Made by a program: the position numbers and the translations under genes
Assembly: GCA_965249205.1 (NCBI GenBank)
Contig: CBDFLL010000004.1
Coordinates: 124,001-188,000, forward strand
Direction: 5' to 3'
DNA: 64,000 bases
From: JAQBVV01 sp965249205
GTDB taxonomy: Bacteria > Acidobacteriota > Vicinamibacteria > Vicinamibacterales > UBA2999
Notes under the pieces: model-generated
The model's input: only the letters and a program-made list of their open reading frames with translations
The model's database searches: none
Told to the model about the DNA's origin: nothing
In this document: piece by piece, positions 52,977-62,350 of the stretch
Layout: each line of letters begins with the position of its first letter
Numbering within the stretch: the stretch's first letter is position 1

Positions 52977-54452
52977 CTAGGGTGAGCCGTCCAGGTCCTG
53001 CTTGATCTGGTACTGCTCGAGCTTCTTGTACAGGTTGCTCCTGGGCGTGTCGATCACTTCGGCGGTCTTCGAGATATTCCAGCGATTCTCGCGAAGCTTC
53101 TGTACCAGATAGGCGCGCTCGGCTGCGTCCTTGAACTCTCGTAACGTGCCGTTCGTCTCGGGTTCCGTTGCGGGCGATCCACCGGATGCCGTACCCGCCT
53201 GCTGGACAACCGCGTCAGCCGGACACGGAACGTCCGCTCGGCCCGCACCGCCCTGGTCAGCGGAGTCCGCCGGCTGAGCACCCGACGCGTCACCACGGAT
53301 ATCCAGGGGAAGATCCTCAAACTGCACCGTCTCGCCCGCCGTCATGATCATCAGGCGCTCGACCGTGTTGCGTAACTCGCGAATGTTGCCGCGCCACCGA
53401 TACTGCCGCAACGCCCGCATCGCGCGCGCGTCGAACCGTCTTGGCCTGAAGTTTTGCTCCTCGCTGATGCGCTTCGCGAAGTGGTTGGCAAGGCGCTCGA
53501 TGTCATCGCGACGCTCCCGGAGCGGCGGCACCGCGATCGGAATCACGTTCAAGCGAAAATACAGATCATCGCGAAACTCGCCACGCGCAATCGAGTCTTC
53601 GAGGTTCTTGTTGGTCGCGGCAATGACGCGCACGTCCAGCTTGATGGTCCGGGTCGATCCGAGGCGCTCCACCTCCTGCTCCTGCAGCACTCGCAGGACC
53701 TTCGCCTGCGTCTTGGAGCTCATGTCGCCGATCTCATCCAGGAAGATGGTGCCCTGATCCGCCTGCTCAAACTTGCCGATCTGCTTCTCTGTGGCACCCG
53801 TAAACGAGCCCTTTTCGTGGCCGAACAGCTCCGACTCGATGAGTTCTTCCGGAATGGCGGCACAGTTCACCTGCACGAACCGTTGGCCGGCGCGTGGACT
53901 ATTGCGATGGATGGCGCGAGCGACAAGCTCTTTGCCGACGCCGCTCTCGCCAAGCAGCAGCACGGTCGCGCTGGTCGGCGCCGCCCGCCTGACGGCCTCG
54001 AGCACGGCGCGAAGCGCCGGACTGTCGCCGATCATCTCGTATTTCGACTCCATCGCGAGCTTCAGCTCGCGATTCTCCTGGCGGAGCTCTCGAACCTCGA
54101 GTCCCTTTTTGACTGTGACCAGGACACGTTCGCTTGTGAATGGCTTCTCGATGAAGTCGAAGGCACCGAGACGCGTCGCCTGCATCGCATCCGTGATCGT
54201 GCCGTGTCCAGAGATCATCGCGACTGGCACCGTCACATCCACCTCACGAATCGCGGCGAGGGTGTCGAGACCGTTCATGCCCGGCATTTTGATATCAAGA
54301 ATCACCATATCGGGCGCGTCACGCGCGATCGCGGAGAGCCCGTCAGGCCCGGAGGCGGCGCCGACGCACTCGTAGTGCTCGTACTCCAGAATCATCCGCA
54401 GGGAATCGCGGATGGCCGCCTCGTCGTCGATGACCAGGATGCGGGGTTTCAA
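52977..54452 (-). CDS. NtrC-family sigma-54-dependent response regulator
   Basis: 491 residues. Receiver domain 1-120 with the phospho-Asp in MVILDIKMPGMNGLD. AAA+ domain about 145-375 with Walker A LLGESGVGKELVARAIHRNS and the sigma-54-contacting EKGSFTGATEKQIGKFEQ. C-terminal Fis-type HTH ISKTAEVIDTPRSNLYKKLE. Its start overlaps the htrA stop by 4 bases (ATGA), so the two are translated from one mRNA and may form an envelope-stress circuit. No sensor kinase is adjacent. Confidence 0.93.
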   Translation of the reverse strand: MKPRILVIDDEAAIRDSLRMILEYEHYECVGAASGPDGLSAIARDAPDMVILDIKMPGMNGLDTLAAIREVDVTVPVAMISGHGTITDAMQATRLGAFDFIEKPFTSERVLVTVKKGLEVRELRQENRELKLAMESKYEMIGDSPALRAVLEAVRRAAPTSATVLLLGESGVGKELVARAIHRNSPRAGQRFVQVNCAAIPEELIESELFGHEKGSFTGATEKQIGKFEQADQGTIFLDEIGDMSSKTQAKVLRVLQEQEVERLGSTRTIKLDVRVIAATNKNLEDSIARGEFRDDLYFRLNVIPIAVPPLRERRDDIERLANHFAKRISEEQNFRPRRFDARAMRALRQYRWRGNIRELRNTVERLMIMTAGETVQFEDLPLDIRGDASGAQPADSADQGGAGRADVPCPADAVVQQAGTASGGSPATEPETNGTLREFKDAAERAYLVQKLRENRWNISKTAEVIDTPRSNLYKKLEQYQIKQDLDGSP

Positions 54453-55954
54453 CGTTCGTCGATCGTGAGTGCCTCAAGCGCCCGCTGATTGATTTCGGGC
54501 TTGTAGAGGTACATCGCAAGAACGTCACCCTGACGCGCGTCGTTGGTCAGGCGGTGATAGTCGTCGAGATCCAGGACAGGCTGGCGATCGATTTCAAGCA
54601 ACACGTGCCCGCGCTGGATATCAGCATCAAACGCGGCGCTCAGCGGCTCCACCCGCGACACGACCACGCCGCGCGTGCCGTCCGGTAACCCAAATCGCTC
54701 GGTCGACCTGGAGTCCAACTGCCGCACCGACAGGCCCAGCGGCGGCCCACGCCGTGTCGTCGGCTGGGGTCGACCGAGATCGTCGCGCTCCTGGCGATCG
54801 CGCTGCGGGCGCTCTGCCAGCTTCAGCGTCACCTCGAGCGCACGCCCATCTCTCAGCAGGTGGACCGTTGCGGCTGATCCTGCCGAGCGGGCCGCAATGA
54901 TCTCGATGAGCGCGTCGTTGCTCTCGATTGGCCTGCCATCCAGCGCAACGATAACGTCGTAGGTGCGCAAACCGGCACGCGCACCCGGAGAACCCGGCGT
55001 GACGTCCTGCACAAGCGCCCCGTCTTCTGACGGCAGTCCCAGGGCGCGCTGCAGATCGGTATCCACGTCACGAAGGACCACGCCGATGTACCCGCGTGAG
55101 ACACGCCCCGTTTCTCGCAACTGCGGCAGGATGGCGCTGGCCTGATTGCTCGGCACCGCAAAGCCGATATTCGACGCCCTGGAACTGACGGCCGAGTTGA
55201 TGCCGATCACTTCCCCGCGCGCATTGATCAGCGGACCACCGCTGTTACCGAAATTGATCGCGGCGTCGGTCTGGATGTAGCGGTCGAGCGAGGTGTCAAA
55301 CAGCTTTCGACCGAGGAAGCTCACCACTCCCACGGTGACGGTGTGCTCGTAGGCCAATGGGTTGCCAATGGCGATCACCCACTCGCCAACGCGGAGACTG
55401 TCCGAGTCGCCAAGCGTCGCGAACGGCAACGCCACCGGTGATTCCACTCTGATGAGCGCAATGTCCGTGTCGGGGTCGGAACCAACGCGCTCGGCCCTGA
55501 ACGTCCGGCCATCGGCCAACTGGACCATGATTCGGTCGGCGCCCTCGACCACGTGGTGATTGGTCAGGATAAAACCGCCAGCGTCAATGAGAAAGCCGGT
55601 ACCGGCACCACGTCTCAGACCGTTTCGATCGCGCTCCGGCTGCCGTAAGAATGGCCCGGGACTCTCCGGCACCCGGGGTGCGACGCGCGGCGCTCTACGC
55701 GCACTGGCATCGATAGTGACGACGGCTGGGTTCAGACGTTCCGCAATGTCGGCAAACGACAACCCTGCGGACGACGCGGACGACGTGATCGCGCGAGCCA
55801 CCCCGCTGTAGGCGGGCGTCTCACCCGGGGCGGCAGCAGAGCCGATCGCGGGCATGCTCGGTGTGAGCATCAACCTTCCCGCCACCACCAGCCCCAGCAA
55901 GAACGCCACCGTCGCGACCAGGGAGACCGTGATCACCAGAAACCGCCGAGTCAT
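54449..55954 (-). CDS. HtrA/DegP-family serine protease
   Basis: 501 residues. Signal anchor at 5-28 (VITVSLVATVAFLLGLVVAG). Trypsin-like domain with His in ILTNHHVVEGADRIMV, Asp in DPDTDIALIRVE and Ser in INFGNSGGPLINARGEV. Two PDZ domains follow (RGYIGVVLRDVD onward, and TRGVVVSRVEPLSAAFDADI). It degrades or refolds misfolded periplasmic proteins. First gene of an htrA-ntrC pair. A CATAAT box ends 10 bases before the ATG. Confidence 0.93.
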   Translation of the reverse strand: MTRRFLVITVSLVATVAFLLGLVVAGRLMLTPSMPAIGSAAAPGETPAYSGVARAITSSASSAGLSFADIAERLNPAVVTIDASARRAPRVAPRVPESPGPFLRQPERDRNGLRRGAGTGFLIDAGGFILTNHHVVEGADRIMVQLADGRTFRAERVGSDPDTDIALIRVESPVALPFATLGDSDSLRVGEWVIAIGNPLAYEHTVTVGVVSFLGRKLFDTSLDRYIQTDAAINFGNSGGPLINARGEVIGINSAVSSRASNIGFAVPSNQASAILPQLRETGRVSRGYIGVVLRDVDTDLQRALGLPSEDGALVQDVTPGSPGARAGLRTYDVIVALDGRPIESNDALIEIIAARSAGSAATVHLLRDGRALEVTLKLAERPQRDRQERDDLGRPQPTTRRGPPLGLSVRQLDSRSTERFGLPDGTRGVVVSRVEPLSAAFDADIQRGHVLLEIDRQPVLDLDDYHRLTNDARQGDVLAMYLYKPEINQRALEALTIDER

Positions 55955-55963
55955 CGCTTGACC

Positions 55964-55969
55964 ATTATG
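55964..55969 (-). promoter_or_regulatory. Likely -10 box of htrA
   Basis: CATAAT (in GTCATAATGG) on the minus strand, 9 bases before the ATG at 55954, implying a leaderless or near-leaderless mRNA. Confidence 0.4.
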
Positions 55970-56018
55970 ACGCGTCTGCCATGCGTGGCGCGTCTCGATG
56001 TGCCCGGAGAGCGACAGG

Positions 56019-56124
56019 TAGCGCGTTTTCGCCTTGTCCGTAGTACTCGGATGTGCTGCTGCCTCGGGCCACCAGTAGGTGCCACACGCTTTTCGTTGCT
56101 ATGAAGAACCCGAAAACGCGCTAG
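56019..56124. mobile_element. Miniature inverted-repeat element near the ligA 3' end
   Basis: The 99-bp core (56022-56120) begins CGCGTTTTCG and ends CGAAAACGCG, a perfect 10-bp inverted repeat. It is flanked by (G)TAG on the left and CTAG (56121-56124) on the right. Related in ends and target to the elements at 7631 and 51279, with a diverged interior. Confidence 0.6.
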
Positions 56125-56160
56125 CCGCAAAGCGTGCCCCCTGATCCAACGCGCGCGTGC

Positions 56161-58308
56161 TCACGCAGATCCCTCGATCAGCGCCAGGAACGCCACCTCG
56201 TCCAGGACGACGACGCCCAGGGCTCGCGCGCGTTCCGCCTTGCTGCCAGGGTCTGTTCCTGCAATCACCGCCGCCGTCTTTCGGCTGACCGATCCGGCGA
56301 CCTTGCCACCCAGGCGCTCGACCGCGGCTGTCGCCGCCTCGCGCGTCATCGACGCCAGCGTGCCGGTGAGCACATACGTACGCCCCGCGAGCGGTCCTGC
56401 AGCCAGAGGCTGTCGACGCTGATCGACCGGCACCTCCATCCGAACGCCCGCCTTGCGGAGTCGTTCCAACAACCGCTGATTCTGCGGCTCACCGAGCCAG
56501 CCCAGGACCGAGGCAGCCAGCACGGGACCGATTTCCGGCGTGGTCTCCAACTGCTCCGCGGACGCACCGCCCAGCGCATCAATCGATCCAAACGCATCCG
56601 CCAGCACCTGAGCTGCCCGTTGCCCAACGTGCCGGATGCCCAGACCAAAAATCAGTCGCCACAACTCATTGGTACGGCTGCGATCGATCTGCGCCACGAC
56701 TTTGGTGGCGCTCTTCTCGCCAAAACGGCGCCGGATCTCGCGACCGTCACCGTGCGTGGAGGTCGTGGTGAGTTCCGCGAGGGCGTCTCCGCTCAGTCCA
56801 TAGACATCCGCGTAGTCGGTGACCATCTGGCGTGTGATGAGCTGCGCGATCAGCGATTCACCGAGTCCTTCAATGTTCATCGCCGACCGGGACGCGAAGT
56901 GTTCGAGGCCGCGCTGGAGCCTCGCGGGGCACGAGGTGTTTTCACAACGCCAGACCACCTCGCTGTCGGACCGCTGCAGCGTCGCACCACATCGGGGACA
57001 ATCCGATGGCATCCGCCAGGGGGTGGCAGCCGCGGGCCGCCGGCTCACGATGGGTCCGACGATCCGTGGGATCACGTCGCCGGCCTTTTCCACCACCACC
57101 CAATCCCCGGACCGTACGTCCTTGCGCGCGATGTCGTCCGCGTTGTGCAACGTGGCCATGGACACGGTGGAGCCTGCGATAAACACTGGCTCGAGAACAG
57201 CAAATGGTGTCACCGCTCCCGTGCGCCCCACGTTGACCTCGATCGCCTTGAGCCGCGTGGTCGCCTGCTCTGCCGGGAACTTGAACGCGATGGCCCAGCG
57301 GGGACTCTTACTCGTCGTGCCGAGAAGACGCCGCTGATCTAGTCGATCGACCTTGATCACCACGCCGTCGATGTCAAAATCGAGCGTGTGGCGCGCCTCC
57401 GCCCAGTCACGACAAAACCCGATGACTTCGTCGATGCCGGAACACCGGCGCCAATGCGGCTCGACCGGGAGCCCCCAGTCGCGCAACTGCGTCAATGTGT
57501 CGGCGTGGGTGACCAGCTCGGAGGAGCCCCGGCTATCTGCCGGCTGAGATGAAGGTGCCGCATCACTCACAAGCTGGTAGACAAAGACGCTCAGACCGCG
57601 GCGCGCGACGAGCGCGGGATCAAGATTTCGGAGAGCCCCTGCCGCGACGTTACGGGGATTGGCGAACGGCGCCTCGTCGTCCCCCTTCCGCTGCGCGTTG
57701 ATGCGGTCGAAGGCCTTTCTTGGCAGAAACACCTCTCCGCGGACCTCAAAGCGGCTGCCGGACGGGGCGGGCAACGCCTGATCGCTCGACCGGCTTTGCT
57801 CGGCTTGATCGCCAGCTCCCCCCCTCCGGACACGCAGGGGAATGGCGCGGACAGTACGAAGGTTTGACGTGACGTCTTCGCCCGTCGTGCCGTCACCCCG
57901 AGTGGCGCCGCGAACCAGCACCCCTTCGTCGTAGCTCAGGGCGACGCCGACGCCGTCAATCTTCAGCTCCGCAACGTAACCGACGGGCTGCTCGTCTTCC
58001 GCACCCACACCCCGTCGCACGCGATCATTGAAGGCGCGCAGATCGTCGTCCGAGTACGCGTTGTCCAGGCTGAGCATGGGTTCGGCGTGGTCAACCGTGG
58101 CGAAGCCGAAGGCCACGCGTCCGCCTACACGCTGGGTCGGCGAATCGACTGTGATGAGATCCGGATGCGCCGCCTCAAGCCCTATCAACTCCCTCATGAG
58201 GGCGTCGAACTCGCTGTCGGCGATCTCTGGCGCGCCCAGAACGTAGTAGCGCTCTTCGTGATGGCGAATCAGGAGACGGAGCTCCTGAATTCTGTCGGCA
58301 GGCGTCAC
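56161..58308 (-). CDS. ligA: NAD-dependent DNA ligase LigA
   Basis: 715 residues. Ia and adenylation domains with SPTQRVGGRVAFGFATVDHA, LSLDNAYSDDDLRAF and the AMP-accepting lysine in YVAELKIDGVGVALSYDEG. OB fold, then a Cys4 zinc finger (CPRCGATLQ ... CENTSCPARLQ), four HhH motifs and a C-terminal BRCT domain (PLAGRTYVLTGTLASMTREA). It seals nicks in DNA replication and repair. A Ser/Ala-rich insert of about 20 residues lies between adenylation motifs (GDQAEQSRSSDQALPAP). Confidence 0.97.
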   Translation of the reverse strand: MTPADRIQELRLLIRHHEERYYVLGAPEIADSEFDALMRELIGLEAAHPDLITVDSPTQRVGGRVAFGFATVDHAEPMLSLDNAYSDDDLRAFNDRVRRGVGAEDEQPVGYVAELKIDGVGVALSYDEGVLVRGATRGDGTTGEDVTSNLRTVRAIPLRVRRGGAGDQAEQSRSSDQALPAPSGSRFEVRGEVFLPRKAFDRINAQRKGDDEAPFANPRNVAAGALRNLDPALVARRGLSVFVYQLVSDAAPSSQPADSRGSSELVTHADTLTQLRDWGLPVEPHWRRCSGIDEVIGFCRDWAEARHTLDFDIDGVVIKVDRLDQRRLLGTTSKSPRWAIAFKFPAEQATTRLKAIEVNVGRTGAVTPFAVLEPVFIAGSTVSMATLHNADDIARKDVRSGDWVVVEKAGDVIPRIVGPIVSRRPAAATPWRMPSDCPRCGATLQRSDSEVVWRCENTSCPARLQRGLEHFASRSAMNIEGLGESLIAQLITRQMVTDYADVYGLSGDALAELTTTSTHGDGREIRRRFGEKSATKVVAQIDRSRTNELWRLIFGLGIRHVGQRAAQVLADAFGSIDALGGASAEQLETTPEIGPVLAASVLGWLGEPQNQRLLERLRKAGVRMEVPVDQRRQPLAAGPLAGRTYVLTGTLASMTREAATAAVERLGGKVAGSVSRKTAAVIAGTDPGSKAERARALGVVVLDEVAFLALIEGSA

Positions 58309-58384
58309 AGGTCTCGTCCTACATCGGCACGCGCGCGCCTAGCCATCAGTCCCCTCACCACCCGCAGGAGTACCACGACCGATT

Positions 58385-58411
58385 ACTAGGTACAAGTGAA
58401 ATCCGCGCTAG
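58385..58411. repeat. Right-end fragment of the miniature element
   Basis: CTAGGTACAAGTGAAATCCGCG followed by CTAG matches the right end of the element at 51279-51399 (CTAGGTACAAGTGAAAGCCGCG). No matching left end is seen. It ends 10 bases after the polyprenyl synthase stop. Confidence 0.5.
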
Positions 58412-58421
58412 CAGCCCCGCA

Positions 58422-59426
58422 TTAGCGATCGCGCGCCAAGACGTAGTCAGGGAGCAATATCAGCGCGTCGCGCTCGGGGCCGGATGGGAACGCGTCGAGT
58501 GCGCGCTTGGCCCGCTCGACAAAATCCGACGCCGCGCGGTGAGCGTAATCTGTGGAACGAGCCTGCGTCAGCAACGATTGCAGCTCCCGTGACTCGTCAA
58601 ACGTGGCGTCACGCTCGCACACGATCTTGCGGATCAGCGTATCCGCGCGACCATCTCCGCGACCCAGCAGATGGATGACGGGCAGCGTCATTTTGCCCTC
58701 GCGTAGGTCGCTCCCAACCGGCTTTCCCAGTGCCCCTTGCTCGCCCGTAAAATCGAGCAGGTCGTCGACAAGCTGAAAGGCCATCCCGATGTTGAAGCCG
58801 TACTCCCACAGGGCGTCCTGCTGCGCGACCGTCGTCGGGCCGAGCATCCCGCCAATCTTGGCGGATCCCGCGAACAGGTACGCCGTCTTGCGACGCACGA
58901 TGTCAAAGTGCTCCTCCTCGGACAGGTCGACGACACCGTTTTTCGTGAGCTGATAGATCTCGCCTTCCACGATGCGCAGCGTCACGTCACAGAGCAACCG
59001 AATGACCTCTAAGTTGTCGTGCGTCAGCGCCAGCGACATCGACTTCAGGTAGAGAAAGTCGCCGAAGAGCACCGTGAGGTGGTTACCCCACCGGGTGTGG
59101 GCGGCCTCTCGTCCGCGCCGCAGCACTGACTCGTCGATGATGTCATCGTGCACCAGGGTCGCGGTGTGGATGAACTCGATGACCGACGCGTACAGCACGG
59201 CGCGCTCGCCGGTGTAGCCCGCCATACGGGCCGCCATCAGTAATACCGCTGGCCGGATGCGCTTGCCCCCGCTTTCCTTGACGTAGTTGCCGATGGCGGG
59301 AATCACATCCACCTGCGACTGGACGTGGCGGGCAAACTCTCGCTCGACTTCGCGCAAGTCGTCACGAATCGGCTCGAACACCTGTGCGAGTGCTGACGGG
59401 GAAGTTTTCTGCGCGGTGGGATTCAC
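58422..59426 (-). CDS. All-trans polyprenyl diphosphate synthase
   Basis: 334 residues, helical prenyltransferase: substrate motif GGKRIRPAVLLMAARM, first Asp-rich motif LVHDDIIDESVLRRG, second QLVDDLLDFTGEQGALGKPV. It extends farnesyl diphosphate with isopentenyl diphosphate to make quinone side chains; octaprenyl versus other lengths cannot be told here. Confidence 0.93.
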   Translation of the reverse strand: MNPTAQKTSPSALAQVFEPIRDDLREVEREFARHVQSQVDVIPAIGNYVKESGGKRIRPAVLLMAARMAGYTGERAVLYASVIEFIHTATLVHDDIIDESVLRRGREAAHTRWGNHLTVLFGDFLYLKSMSLALTHDNLEVIRLLCDVTLRIVEGEIYQLTKNGVVDLSEEEHFDIVRRKTAYLFAGSAKIGGMLGPTTVAQQDALWEYGFNIGMAFQLVDDLLDFTGEQGALGKPVGSDLREGKMTLPVIHLLGRGDGRADTLIRKIVCERDATFDESRELQSLLTQARSTDYAHRAASDFVERAKRALDAFPSGPERDALILLPDYVLARDR

Positions 59427-59500
59427 GCGGGTTGATCAGACCACATCCACGCGCGGAGTGTCAACGTGGCTACCGAGCTAATTCGTGTTGGGAGTAGCAG

Positions 59501-60280
59501 TTACGGGCCGAACACTCGATTGAAATTCTCCTGCGTGGCCTGACCAACGGCCGCTGCTGTCGTCTCGCGTAGGCGGGCAACGGCCTCGGCGACCCGAACG
59601 ACGTGCGCCGGCTCGTTACGCGTGCCCCTGTGCGGCACAGGGGCCAGAAACGGGCTGTCGGTCTCGATCAGCAGGCGGTCAAGCGGCACCATCTTCGCAA
59701 CCTCATGTAGCTCCGCCGCGCGGGGAAAGGTCACGATGCCGGAGAGCGAGATATGGAACCCCGCCTCAATCGCCTGCCGCGCCATCGCACGGTCACCAGT
59801 GAAGCAGTGGAACACGCCGCCGACCTCCCCCGCCTCCTCCTCGCCCAAAATTCGAAACGTATCGTCGGTCGCCTCGCGCGTGTGGATCACGATGGGAAGA
59901 CCCAGGCGTCTTGCCAGGCCGATCTGTTCTCGGAACACACGCTGTTGCACATCGCGCGGCGACAGATCGTAGTGGTAGTCGAGGCCGATTTCGCCGACCG
60001 CCCGCGCCAAGGCTGAGCCGCTCATCCGCTGTTCGACGAGCCGAGTCGCCTGGCCAGGCTCGGCCCCACCCTTGCCGGCCGTATGAGGATGCACCCCGAA
60101 CGCGAGCCGCACGCTGGGCCAGAGTGCTACGACCTTCTGGACGCGCGCACACTCCGAGTCATCGTCGGCCGCAATGATCACCAGCGAACCGGAGAGGCCA
60201 GCGGCCACGGCGCGCTGAACCACCTCCCCCAGGTCGCTGCCGAACTCCTCGCCCGCGATATGGCAATGGCTGTCAATCAC
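59501..60280 (-). CDS. tatD: TatD-family metal-dependent hydrolase
   Basis: 259 residues with MIDSHCHIAGEEFGSDLGEV (first metal His pair), GEIGLDYHYDLSPRDVQQRV (Glu and His ligands), LPIVIHTREATDDTF, FHCFTGDRAMARQAI and LIETDSPFLAPVPHRGTRNE. TatD-type Mg-dependent DNase/hydrolase, active on damaged DNA or D-tyrosyl-like substrates in relatives. Downstream of and co-directional with metG, a frequent pairing. Confidence 0.93.
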   Translation of the reverse strand: MIDSHCHIAGEEFGSDLGEVVQRAVAAGLSGSLVIIAADDDSECARVQKVVALWPSVRLAFGVHPHTAGKGGAEPGQATRLVEQRMSGSALARAVGEIGLDYHYDLSPRDVQQRVFREQIGLARRLGLPIVIHTREATDDTFRILGEEEAGEVGGVFHCFTGDRAMARQAIEAGFHISLSGIVTFPRAAELHEVAKMVPLDRLLIETDSPFLAPVPHRGTRNEPAHVVRVAEAVARLRETTAAAVGQATQENFNRVFGP

Positions 60281-60348
60281 GATGCGGACTCGATACGACT
60301 CGCCACAGCACGCGCGGCTCGATCGGCACGGTACTCGCCCACGGGGCG

Positions 60349-62334
60349 CTACCGCACCCTTGTCCCTGGCGGAACTGTCCCGTCACACGCGATCAACATC
60401 GGCGGGTGCCCCTCCGGGCCGGCCGCGAGCACCATGCCTTGCGACTCCACACCCATCAGTTTCGCCGGGCGCAGGTTGGCGACAATGACCACGGTCCGTC
60501 CGACCAGTTGCTCTGGTTGGTACGCTCCGGCGATTCCGGCAACGATCGTTCGCTGCTCGGTGCCGGCATCGACAGTCACTTTCAGCAGCTTCTTCGACTT
60601 TGGCACCGCTTCTGCTGCGAGCACTTTGGCCACACGTAGCTCCACCTTCATGAAATCGTCGATTGAAATCTTCGGATCCTCGGCGGGAACGGGATCCCCC
60701 CCGACAATGGGTTTCTCGTCTACCGGAGAGTGCCCATCCGGGGGGGGCTGATCCGGCGATGCGTTCTGGTCCTGGGATGTCATTTCGCGAAGCTCCTCAA
60801 CAGTCTTTTCGATTCGTGGAAACAGCGGCTGGGTCTGCCCGAGAGATGTGCCGGCCGGCAGCGTGCCTGGCCTCAAGCCCGACCATGATTCCTGTGTGAT
60901 GCCGAGCACGCCGCGAATCCGTTCCGCGGCCTGCGGCATGACGGGATCGATCAACGCAGCGGTCACCCGCAGAGCGTCACCCGCCTGGTAAAGCGTTCGC
61001 TCGAGCTGCGGGCGGGCGTCCGGACACTTGGCCAGCGCCCACGGTTCCCGCTTGACGAGGTACTGATTCACTGTGCGGATGAGATCCCATGTGTCTTGAA
61101 GAGCCGCTGCGATATGAAACGACTCGAACTTACGACGCACGCCGTCGATCGTCGTCTGCAGCTGCTGCTCCAGGTGCGCGTCGAGATCGTCGCTATCGGC
61201 CCGATGCGGCTCCGGAACCACGCCCCCGCTGTACCGGAGCATCATCGTCGTTGTCCGGCTCACGAGGTTGCCGAGATCGTTGGCGAGGTCGGCATTGAAA
61301 CGCGCCAGCACTGCCTCATCGGAGAAGTTGGCATCCTGTCCAAGGGACATCTCTCGCATGACGAAATACCGGATCGCATCGAGCCCGAACACGTTCACGT
61401 AGTCCTGGTAGCGGGCAATGTTGCCGACCGACTTCGACATCTTGGCGCCGCCCATCAACCACCAGCCGTGCGCGATAACCTGTTCCGGCGGCTTCACGCC
61501 GGCGGCCATCAAGAACGCCGGCCAGTAGAGCGCGTGCTGCCTCAGGATCTCCTTGCCGATCAGGTGGACAACAACCGGCCAGAACCGGCCGACACGTTCC
61601 TCTGCTTGAGGGTTGTCGGAGCCGAACCCGAGCGCGGTGAGATAGTTCGTCAGCGCGTCGAACCAGACGTACATGACGTGTTTCGAGTCGCCGGGAACGG
61701 GAATGCCCCACTGGAATGATGTGCGGCTGATGCTCAAGTCCTGAAGGCCAGCCTCGACGAACGAGCGAACTTCGTTGAACCGGAAGTCCGGCTGCACGAA
61801 CGACGGGTTGGCCGTGTAGAAGTCGAGCAGCGGCTGCTGGTAGCGGGAGAGCCTGAAGTAATAGCTCTCTTCCTTCAGCCGCTCGACTTTGCTGCCACAG
61901 GTCGGGCACTTCGCGTCGACGAGCTGCGTTTCGGGGACAAACACCTCATCGACGGTGCAGTACCATCCCTCGTACTCGCCCTTATAGATGTCGCCCTTGT
62001 CCGCGACGCGCCTCCAGAGCTCCTGTGCGGCCCGATGGTGGCGCGGCTCCGTCGTGCGGATGAAATCATCGTTCGTGATGGCCAAGTCGCGGCACATCAG
62101 TCGAAACGAGGCCGCGACCTCATCGGCGAACGTGGCCGTCTGGCGACCGGCTTTCTGGGCCGCACGCTCCACTTTCTGGCCGTGTTCGTCAGTACCCGTC
62201 AGAAAGAACACCTCTTGTCCGAGGAGCCGCCGGGAACGTGCGACCGCGTCGGCGACCATCGTGGTATAGGCGTGGCCGATGTGCGGTCGCGCGTTGATGT
62301 AGTAGATGGGCGTCGTGATGTAAAAAGGCTTCAT
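60349..62334 (-). CDS. metG: Methionyl-tRNA synthetase with C-terminal tRNA-binding domain
   Basis: 661 residues. Class I motifs: YITTPIYYINARPHIGHAYT (HIGH) and GGAKMSKSVGN (KMSKS). A reduced zinc knuckle is visible as AKCPTCGSKVERLKEESYYF. The C-terminal ~110 residues form a Trbp111-type OB fold (ISIDDFMKVELRVAKVLAAE, then NLRPAKLMGVESQGMVLAA). A Pro/Asp-rich linker joins the two. The enzyme charges tRNA-Met. Confidence 0.97.
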   Translation of the reverse strand: MKPFYITTPIYYINARPHIGHAYTTMVADAVARSRRLLGQEVFFLTGTDEHGQKVERAAQKAGRQTATFADEVAASFRLMCRDLAITNDDFIRTTEPRHHRAAQELWRRVADKGDIYKGEYEGWYCTVDEVFVPETQLVDAKCPTCGSKVERLKEESYYFRLSRYQQPLLDFYTANPSFVQPDFRFNEVRSFVEAGLQDLSISRTSFQWGIPVPGDSKHVMYVWFDALTNYLTALGFGSDNPQAEERVGRFWPVVVHLIGKEILRQHALYWPAFLMAAGVKPPEQVIAHGWWLMGGAKMSKSVGNIARYQDYVNVFGLDAIRYFVMREMSLGQDANFSDEAVLARFNADLANDLGNLVSRTTTMMLRYSGGVVPEPHRADSDDLDAHLEQQLQTTIDGVRRKFESFHIAAALQDTWDLIRTVNQYLVKREPWALAKCPDARPQLERTLYQAGDALRVTAALIDPVMPQAAERIRGVLGITQESWSGLRPGTLPAGTSLGQTQPLFPRIEKTVEELREMTSQDQNASPDQPPPDGHSPVDEKPIVGGDPVPAEDPKISIDDFMKVELRVAKVLAAEAVPKSKKLLKVTVDAGTEQRTIVAGIAGAYQPEQLVGRTVVIVANLRPAKLMGVESQGMVLAAGPEGHPPMLIACDGTVPPGTRVR

Positions 62335-62350
62335 GTCTGTGATGGGCTCG

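Noticed and set aside
53454..54488. 344-codon plus-strand frame
   Set aside because: Antisense to the NtrC-family regulator, which shows every expected motif.
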